Source of the DNA: CAZOSF01 sp964582415
GTDB lineage: Bacteria; Bacteroidota; Bacteroidia; Flavobacteriales; Flavobacteriaceae
Length of the DNA stretch: 6,116 nucleotides
Direction of reading: 5' to 3'
Assembly: GCA_964582415.1 (NCBI GenBank)
Contig: CAZOSF010000100.1
Span: forward strand, 1 to 6,116
Part shown: positions 1-3,832 of the stretch, in pieces
Layout: every line of letters begins with the position of its first letter
How positions within the stretch are numbered: the first letter of the stretch is position 1
Position numbers and translations under genes: made by a program
The notes under the pieces: generated by a model
Told to the model about the DNA's origin: nothing
Databases searched by the model: none
The model's input: only the letters and a program-made list of their open reading frames with translations

Positions 1-1
1 A

Positions 2-235
2 GTCGACGGCCAGTTTGCAGGTGAAATGACCTTTACTTGGGCGGGGCCGTCAAAATTTATTATAGACCATACCGGAGTAGAACAAGGTTTTGAAGGCAAA
101 GGCCTTGGAAAACAATTGTTGGATGCGGCAGTTGCTTTTGCCCGAAAAAACGATTTAAAAATACTTCCCTTATGTCCTTTCGCCAAAAAAATGATGGATC
201 GGGACACTAGTCTAAACGACTTACGTCATTTCTAG
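2..235 (+). CDS. GNAT-like N-acetyltransferase, YjdJ/NATD1 type (5' end missing)
   Basis: The reading frame is open from base 2 of the window to a TAG at 233-235, so the gene starts outside and only its last 77 residues are visible. An internal ATG at 26 is probably not the start, because the upstream codons (VDGQFAGE) continue the family-like sequence. The visible part carries EMTFTWAGPSKFIIDHT, then FEGKGLGKQLLDAAVAFAR, which resembles the acetyl-CoA-binding motif A of GNAT enzymes, and LPLCPFAKKMMDRD near the end. This combination is typical of the small, roughly 90-100 residue GNAT family that includes bacterial YjdJ-like proteins and human NATD1 (Acetyltransf_CG). The acceptor substrate of these proteins is generally unknown. 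About 20-30 residues are probably missing. No convincing terminator is seen between this gene and the peroxiredoxin gene. Family assignment is from recalled motifs. Confidence 0.85.
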   Translation, partial: VDGQFAGEMTFTWAGPSKFIIDHTGVEQGFEGKGLGKQLLDAAVAFARKNDLKILPLCPFAKKMMDRDTSLNDLRHF

Positions 236-395
236 ATTTTCTTTAATTAGATCTCAAATTTTCGGGGATAAATGTGTGCATCCCAAAGATTTGTTAATTC
301 CATTTTTATTGGGTCTTTAAGTAACCAATGTAACAGAACTTGGACTGGAAAGGACGTAGTTTTGGGTTACTAAAAAAATCATACATCTCATAAAA
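236..395 (+). other. Intergenic region upstream of peroxiredoxin
   Basis: These 160 bases contain no gene and no clear terminator for the acetyltransferase. The right-hand part holds an exact TAnnTTTG box at 357-364 and a 7-bp inverted repeat, AGTAACC at 320-326 and GGTTACT at 365-371, whose arms lie on either side of the box. Directly before the ATG the sequence is A-rich (CATAAAA), as is usual for Bacteroidota starts without a Shine-Dalgarno sequence. Confidence 0.6.
340..364 (+). promoter_or_regulatory. Candidate promoter of the peroxiredoxin gene
   Basis: TAGTTTTG at 357-364 matches the Bacteroidota -7 consensus TAnnTTTG at every fixed position. The nearest upstream TTG is at 340-342, leaving a 14-bp spacer, shorter than the usual 17-23 bp, so the -33 part is doubtful. 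The box ends 31 bases before the ATG at 396. Confidence 0.45.
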
Positions 396-1130
396 ATGGA
401 AGAACAAGTAAAACAAACCCCCGAGGTATTTTCAATGCCTCGTATCGGGGATCCAGCGCCTGAATTCAAGGCTATAACCACCCAAGGAGAAATTAATTTC
501 CCAACCGATTATAACGGAAAATGGAGTATTCTTTTCAGTCACCCAGCCGACTTTACGCCTGTGTGTACTTCAGAATTTATGACTTTCGCCCACATGCAAG
601 ACCAATTCCGCGAAGCAAATTGTGAATTGATAGGTTTGTCTGTAGATGGTTTGTATAGCCACATTGCTTGGTTGCGCAGCATCAAGGAGAAAATTGAGTT
701 CAAAGGAATGAAAGATATCGAGGTTACCTTCCCGCTGATTGAAGACATCACCATGAACGTAGCCAAGAAATACGGTATGATTCAACCTAACGAAGATACT
801 ACCAAAGCCGTACGTGCGGTATTCTTTGTAGATCCTAAAGGAATCATCCGTACCATTATTTATTACCCATTGAGCTTGGGTAGAAACTTCCAAGAATTGT
901 ACAGAGTTTTAATCGCCCTTCAAACTGCCGATGCGTTCAATGTGGCCACCCCAGCCGACTGGAAACCTGGCGATGACGTTATCATCAGCCCTGCCGGATC
1001 ATGCGGAACCGCAAAAGAACGTTTGGAAGACGAAGCGTTGGATTGTAAGGACTGGTATTTCTGTACCAAGAAATTGGACAAAGACCTTGTTTTGGATACC
1101 GTCCTCAACAAGAAAGCAACTTTGGTTTAG
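396..1130 (+). CDS. Peroxiredoxin, archaeal/Prx6-type thioredoxin peroxidase (AhpC/TSA family)
   Basis: This complete 244-residue protein should reduce hydrogen peroxide and organic hydroperoxides in the cytoplasm using a peroxidatic cysteine. The active-site motif PxxxTxxC is seen as PADFTPVC, with Pro50, Thr54 and peroxidatic Cys57; Arg140 in KAVRAVFFVDP is the likely conserved active-site arginine. The long C-terminal arm after about residue 170 and the pair Cys217/Cys223 in DCKDWYFC match the layout of the Aeropyrum pernix peroxiredoxin, where Cys207 and Cys213 follow Cys50 and Cys213 resolves the sulfenic acid. Two further cysteines, Cys76 and Cys203, are present. The length fits the Prx6/archaeal-type subfamily rather than the shorter typical 2-Cys AhpC. 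The gene appears to be monocistronic: a promoter-like box lies 31 bases upstream and a strong terminator follows 34 bases after the stop. No dedicated reductase gene is adjacent. Confidence 0.95.
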   Translation: MEEQVKQTPEVFSMPRIGDPAPEFKAITTQGEINFPTDYNGKWSILFSHPADFTPVCTSEFMTFAHMQDQFREANCELIGLSVDGLYSHIAWLRSIKEKIEFKGMKDIEVTFPLIEDITMNVAKKYGMIQPNEDTTKAVRAVFFVDPKGIIRTIIYYPLSLGRNFQELYRVLIALQTADAFNVATPADWKPGDDVIISPAGSCGTAKERLEDEALDCKDWYFCTKKLDKDLVLDTVLNKKATLV

Positions 1131-1164
1131 AATAGTCAATCTAAATATGTCGCAATGTTAAATG

Positions 1165-1189
1165 GAGCTCCTTCGGGGGCTCTTTTTTT
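1165..1189 (+). terminator. Intrinsic terminator of the peroxiredoxin gene
   Basis: GAGCTCC at 1165-1171 pairs with GGGGCTC at 1176-1182 (seven pairs, one G-U) around a TTCG loop, giving the very stable C(UUCG)G tetraloop. Seven T residues follow at 1183-1189. The heptad repeat array begins almost at once after the T tract. Confidence 0.93.
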
Positions 1190-1190
1190 G

Positions 1191-1239
1191 TTGTCTGTTG
1201 TCTGTTGTCTGTTGTCTGTTGTCTGTTGTCTGTTGTCTG
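1191..1239. repeat. Perfect 7-bp tandem array, (TTGTCTG)x7
   Basis: Seven identical, uninterrupted copies of TTGTCTG cover 49 bp, preceded by a single G after the terminator T tract and followed by one extra T. On the minus strand the unit reads, in rotation, GACAACA, one base away from the GACAACC units of the second array at 1713-1803. The perfect copies suggest recent expansion or active replication slippage. There are no spacers, so this is not CRISPR. It lies outside genes, so copy-number change would not shift a reading frame. Confidence 0.97.
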
Positions 1240-1252
1240 TAAAAGTTATTCG

Positions 1253-1284
1253 TTTACAATTATTTACAAAGGAATTTAACTTTA
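1253..1284 (+). promoter_or_regulatory. Candidate promoter of the S23 four-helix-bundle gene
   Basis: TAACTTTA at 1277-1284 matches TAnnTTTG except for the last base, and TTTA at 1253-1256 lies 20 bp upstream where a TTTG -33 element would be expected. The box ends 31 bases before the ATG at 1316, the same gap as for the peroxiredoxin gene. Matches of this quality can occur by chance in A/T-rich DNA. Confidence 0.35.
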
Positions 1285-1315
1285 TTTCTTTCGTTTGAAA
1301 TGGGAATATAACTTC

Positions 1316-1678
1316 ATGAAGAATTATAAAGATTTGGATATCTACATGATGGCTTATGAGTTGTGTATAGAACTTCACGCCCTTACTTTAAAACTTCCGT
1401 ATTTTGAATTACACGAACAGGGTAGGCAGATAAGGCGATCATCGAAAAGTGTTAAAGACAATATTGTTGAAGGGTATGGTAGAAGAAAATATAAAAACGA
1501 ATTCATACGATATTTAACAATAGCTCATGCCTCTTTACTCGAGTGTAAATCACAACTGGAGGCGGTATATGAAATATACAAAATGGAAGAATTCCTCAAA
1601 TTTATTCAGGCATATGACCAACTAGGTGCTAAAATTTATTCCTTCCGACTATTTGTTGAAGACCATTGGAAAGAATAA
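1316..1678 (+). CDS. Four-helix-bundle protein, S23 / 23S rRNA-intervening-sequence family
   Basis: The 120-residue product is predicted almost wholly helical: helix 1 about residues 2-26 (NYKDLDIYMMAYELCIELH), helix 2 about 31-56, helix 3 about 60-88 and helix 4 about 89-118. The core QIRRSSKSVKDNIVEGYGRR followed by KYKNEFIRYLTIAHASLLE is the recognisable signature of the S23/IVP four-helix-bundle family. Founding members are encoded in intervening sequences inside 23S rRNA genes, and the accessory protein Avd of diversity-generating retroelements has the same fold. Free-standing Bacteroidota copies have no established function. I chose ATG 1316 because MKNYKDLDIY is the family-like N-terminus; a TTG at 1295 would add seven residues. 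The gene is visibly more AT-rich than its neighbours (20 G/C in 1321-1380) and is enclosed by heptad arrays, which suggests an acquired cassette. No rRNA, reverse transcriptase or transposase is present here. Confidence 0.93.
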   Translation: MKNYKDLDIYMMAYELCIELHALTLKLPYFELHEQGRQIRRSSKSVKDNIVEGYGRRKYKNEFIRYLTIAHASLLECKSQLEAVYEIYKMEEFLKFIQAYDQLGAKIYSFRLFVEDHWKE

Positions 1679-1712
1679 ATAAAATACCATAGTTGATTTA
1701 CTTTCCTAGGCT

Positions 1713-1803
1713 GAGAACCGAAAACCGAGAACCGAGAATCGAGAACCGAGAACCGAAAACCGAAAACCGAGAACCGAGAACCGACAACCGACAACCGAGA
1801 ACC
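1713..1803. repeat. Degenerate 7-bp tandem array, (GANAACC)x13
   Basis: Thirteen consecutive heptads cover 91 bp. Nearly all variation is at the third base, which runs G A G G G G A A G G C C G; the only other change is a T at the sixth base of unit 4 (GAGAATC). Identical variants tend to lie side by side (A A, C C), as expected from duplication of single units by slippage. The last unit is followed by G and then the A8 tract that forms the terminator tail of the minus-strand gene. The GACAACC units differ by one base from the minus-strand reading of the array at 1191-1239, so the arrays are related and inverted around the S23 gene. Confidence 0.97.
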
Positions 1804-1804
1804 G

Positions 1805-1834
1805 AAAAAAAAGCCCCATTCTTTCGAACAGGGC
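1805..1834 (-). terminator. Intrinsic terminator of the minus-strand lipoprotein gene
   Basis: Read on the minus strand, GCCCTGTTC (1834-1826) pairs with GAATGGGGC (1821-1813) over nine positions including two G-U pairs, closed by a GAAA tetraloop. Eight T residues follow (A tract 1805-1812 on the plus strand). It lies 26 bases after the stop of the gene ending at 1861. The plus strand lacks a T tract after the hairpin, so termination should be one-directional. Confidence 0.92.
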
Positions 1835-1860
1835 CAGAAATCAGGTTGTTGATTAGGTTT

Positions 1861-2475
1861 CTAGTATGTATAGGTCTTCGCTTTCGCAAAGGTATCGTCG
1901 AACATGATGGCTGCATGTCCACTGGGAGCATCATACGGTGCTTTTGGTAGCACACTTGGATTGGAAGGATACTTCCCGTTGTTATATTTCAATTCTTTCA
2001 ATTCACCCTCGCTGAATACAAGGATATCTCTCCAATCACCTTCTTCTCCCTGCTCCACATAAACGGGTGTCTGCATTACAGTGAATTTGGTGATAACATT
2101 GGCCTCATGATCCAATAATAACATGGTGCATCCTCCTGATCCACAGAAATAAGGACTCAAGAAGTTCACAAAGTATTCATCTTTACCATCTCCATTCATA
2201 TCAATGGCATAGTATTGATATTTACGGTCGATTTCCTGCAGGTTGGCAAGATCGGCTTTCAAATAATCGTTCATCAAAAAGTTTTTGATGTTGGCCGCCA
2301 TTTGGTCATCACTCGATTGAGGGGCAAATACCTCCTGGGCGGTTTCCTCCGTTTCCTCTACCATTTCTTCCATGGCTTCAGGCTCGGCAGCTCCTTCCAT
2401 CTCCTCTGTTTCGGTATTTTGGTTTTTACAGGCTACTACCGCGAGTAGGCTGAATAGAAAAACAATTTTCTTCAT
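1861..2475 (-). CDS. Predicted lipoprotein of unknown function with acidic linker
   Basis: The 204-residue product begins with a lipoprotein signal (MKKIVFLFSLLAVVAC), giving a lipidated Cys16, so it should be anchored in the cell envelope. Residues about 21-50 form a low-complexity linker rich in Glu, Met and Ala. A globular domain follows from about residue 55. It contains DMNGDGKDE (Asp92, Asn94, Asp96, Glu100), which resembles the calcium-binding loops of EF-hand or FG-GAP/VCBS proteins, and CGSGGC (Cys111, Cys116), which could form a small disulfide loop or metal site outside the cytoplasm. I do not recognise a named family. The start is firm because the signal peptide begins directly at this ATG. 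An exact TAnnTTTG box lies 28 bases upstream and a strong terminator follows, so it is probably transcribed alone although the serine-hydrolase gene lies upstream on the same strand. Binding of calcium is inferred from the motif only. Confidence 0.85.
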   Translation of the reverse strand: MKKIVFLFSLLAVVACKNQNTETEEMEGAAEPEAMEEMVEETEETAQEVFAPQSSDDQMAANIKNFLMNDYLKADLANLQEIDRKYQYYAIDMNGDGKDEYFVNFLSPYFCGSGGCTMLLLDHEANVITKFTVMQTPVYVEQGEEGDWRDILVFSEGELKELKYNNGKYPSNPSVLPKAPYDAPSGHAAIMFDDTFAKAKTYTY

Positions 2476-2503
2476 TTTAAATAGGGTTTTATTTTAAGTA
2501 TCT

Positions 2504-2511
2504 CAAAGGTA
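2504..2511 (-). promoter_or_regulatory. Candidate -7 element of the lipoprotein gene
   Basis: On the minus strand TACCTTTG (2511 to 2504) is an exact TAnnTTTG match. It ends 28 bases before the ATG at 2475. No TTG is found at the expected 17-23 bp further upstream, so only the -7 part is supported. Confidence 0.45.
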
Positions 2512-2568
2512 CGAATTTATTGAATCCGTGAAATGTATTGAAGTAAAGATTATGAATCAACTTTTTAA

Positions 2569-3711
2569 CTATTGCATGTTCAATTTTGTTGAAAAGGACA
2601 TGGCCGGCAGCCAAACGCTTCCTCCAGCCGAATCATCAATGGAAATGGTAAAACGATATCCATTGGGCACAGCCGCAGTATAGGATTGTAAACCAAACGT
2701 CTGACCCGCATGACCCCAGGAAGAGTTATTGATATTGATTATTCCCAATCCGTAATGCCTTCCCATTCCCATATCTTGGTAATACTCATTCAACTGCATC
2801 TTGTTTGTTTCGGGGTTTTTGTACAATCTTCCTTCATACAAGGCATCGATGAATAAAATCATATCGTCCAGCGTGGCGATGATCTCCCCAGCAGAACCTG
2901 CCATGGAATAGGGCATTTGTACCACTTTGCCAGTATGGTGACCTAATGTCTGTTTGGCTGGTGGATTCGTGGTTCCAAAATAAGTATGGTTCATCCCTAA
3001 AGGGTTCAATATATGTTCCTGCACATAGTCCTGGTAAGTCTGACCTGAGAGTTTGTGAATGATCTCTCCTAAAAGGATATAGTTGATGTTGCTGTATTCG
3101 AATTTACTGCCTGGTACAAAACGTTCCTGAGTACTTCTTTTAGAGCGAGCAATAAGATCGACCAAACTAAAATGAAGGTTGGGATCTGCGTTCTTTTCAA
3201 TTTCCAAGGAGTCACTTCCTTCGATAAAATAATCGGGCATCCCTGAGGTATGGTTCAAAAGGTTTCGAACTTTAATGGAGTCGATATAATTCACGCCATC
3301 CACAACAGCCAAGCCATCATAGAGTGTATCCCCCGGCAAAATCTGCGTAAAAGGAGTTTCCAAGGTGGTCTTCCCTTCTTCGATTAACTGCAATACCGCT
3401 GCGGCTGTGAACATTTTGGAAGCACTTCCAATTTCCACAGGGGTACTGAAATCGGTAATCAGGGAATCTCCCCTTCCATCATATCCAAAATACGAGGCCA
3501 TTTCCCCATCTTTCTCCACTTTTAGCATGACGCGATAGTGACTTAGCTTTGCAAAGTCCTGTACCTTCTCGTTAAAAAAGAATGAAATCGAATCTGGGAG
3601 GGAAGGCAGGGTAACAACTTCTTGAGTAGTCGAATCGGATTCCTTCTCTGGGGCGGTTTTACAAGCTACTACCAGAAGGAGTAATAGAAGCAGGCTGAAT
3701 AGTTTTTTCAT
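2569..3711 (-). CDS. Serine hydrolase lipoprotein, beta-lactamase family (class C / PBP-like fold)
   Basis: The 380-residue product has a lipoprotein signal (MKKLFSLLLLLLLVVAC, lipidated Cys17), a short Ser/Thr/Glu linker to about residue 40, and a beta-lactamase-fold domain from there to the end. All three catalytic motifs are visible: SxxK as SASK (nucleophile Ser96, Lys99), YxN as YSN (Tyr206-Asn208), and HxG as HAG (His334-Gly336) in place of the KTG box. LLNHTSGMPDY (151-161) is a typical family signature. Members act as D-amino acid peptidases, esterases or beta-lactamases, and the substrate cannot be told from sequence; antibiotic resistance should not be assumed. The ATG at 3711 is chosen because the signal peptide starts there; extension to a TTG at 3822 would bury it behind 37 unrelated residues. 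The gene is divergent from the ABC exporter, with two palindromes over its promoter region. Confidence 0.93.
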   Translation of the reverse strand: MKKLFSLLLLLLLVVACKTAPEKESDSTTQEVVTLPSLPDSISFFFNEKVQDFAKLSHYRVMLKVEKDGEMASYFGYDGRGDSLITDFSTPVEIGSASKMFTAAAVLQLIEEGKTTLETPFTQILPGDTLYDGLAVVDGVNYIDSIKVRNLLNHTSGMPDYFIEGSDSLEIEKNADPNLHFSLVDLIARSKRSTQERFVPGSKFEYSNINYILLGEIIHKLSGQTYQDYVQEHILNPLGMNHTYFGTTNPPAKQTLGHHTGKVVQMPYSMAGSAGEIIATLDDMILFIDALYEGRLYKNPETNKMQLNEYYQDMGMGRHYGLGIININNSSWGHAGQTFGLQSYTAAVPNGYRFTISIDDSAGGSVWLPAMSFSTKLNMQ

Positions 3712-3720
3712 GGTACCGTA

Positions 3721-3732
3721 TTTAACGTTAAA
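3721..3732. promoter_or_regulatory. 12-bp palindrome, candidate operator
   Basis: TTTAACGTTAAA is a perfect 12-bp palindrome lying between the candidate -7 box and the start of the serine-hydrolase gene, overlapping the box by four bases. A dimeric regulator bound here would be expected to block that promoter. No regulator gene is adjacent. Confidence 0.4.
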
Positions 3733-3742
3733 GTTACGGAAA

Positions 3743-3754
3743 TGAATCGATTCA
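3743..3754. promoter_or_regulatory. 12-bp palindrome, candidate operator
   Basis: TGAATCGATTCA is a perfect 12-bp palindrome overlapping the candidate -33 TTG of the serine-hydrolase gene. Its centre is 22 bp from that of the palindrome at 3721-3732, about two helical turns. The two share only the pattern T..A.CG.T..A, so binding of the same protein is uncertain. Confidence 0.4.
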
Positions 3755-3832
3755 AGGTTCAGTTTACTACCGTTTCCATCATTTATTATCTGATTTTTGT
3801 AATTATCTTTAGGGAGATTCAAATTTTATTCA

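Larger units (their letters stand above)
1679..1860. other. Intergenic region between the S23 gene and the convergent lipoprotein gene
   Basis: No gene is supported here. It holds 34 bases of A/T-rich sequence after the S23 stop, the second heptad array (1713-1803), and the minus-strand terminator (1805-1834). The open frames crossing the array on both strands come from its repetitive sequence and do not look like proteins. No plus-strand terminator with a T tract is visible for the S23 gene. Confidence 0.8.
3712..3832. promoter_or_regulatory. Divergent control region between serine hydrolase and ABC exporter
   Basis: These 121 bases should hold the promoters of both genes. For the minus-strand gene TAACTTTA (3736 to 3729) lies 16 bp from a TTG (3755 to 3753) and ends 17 bases before the ATG at 3711. 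For the plus-strand gene TATCTTTA at 3804-3811 ends 21 bases before the TTG start at 3833, without an evident -33 partner. Both boxes differ from TAnnTTTG in the last base. Two perfect palindromes overlap the minus-strand promoter. Confidence 0.5.

Noticed and set aside
282..313. CCCAA/TTGGG hairpin after the acetyltransferase gene as a terminator
   Set aside because: A 5-bp stem with a 22-base loop and no following T run is not a credible terminator.
570..893. 107-codon minus-strand open frame inside the peroxiredoxin gene
   Set aside because: The plus-strand frame encodes an unambiguous peroxiredoxin; the antisense frame has no recognisable features.
1295..1315. TTG start adding seven residues to the S23 protein
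   Set aside because: ATG 1316 gives the family-like MKNYKDLDIY start and a normal distance from the promoter-like box.
1190..1803. CRISPR array
   Set aside because: The units are 7 bp with no spacers and there are no cas genes; the two arrays are simple tandem repeats.
1693..1955. Open frames on both strands across the second heptad array
   Set aside because: Their sequence is a 7-residue repeat produced by reading a 7-bp repeat in three phases, they run into the terminator, and they overlap the end of the lipoprotein gene.
3712..3822. N-terminal extension of the serine hydrolase to a TTG at 3822
   Set aside because: It would place 37 residues before a clear lipoprotein signal peptide and run through the promoter region.
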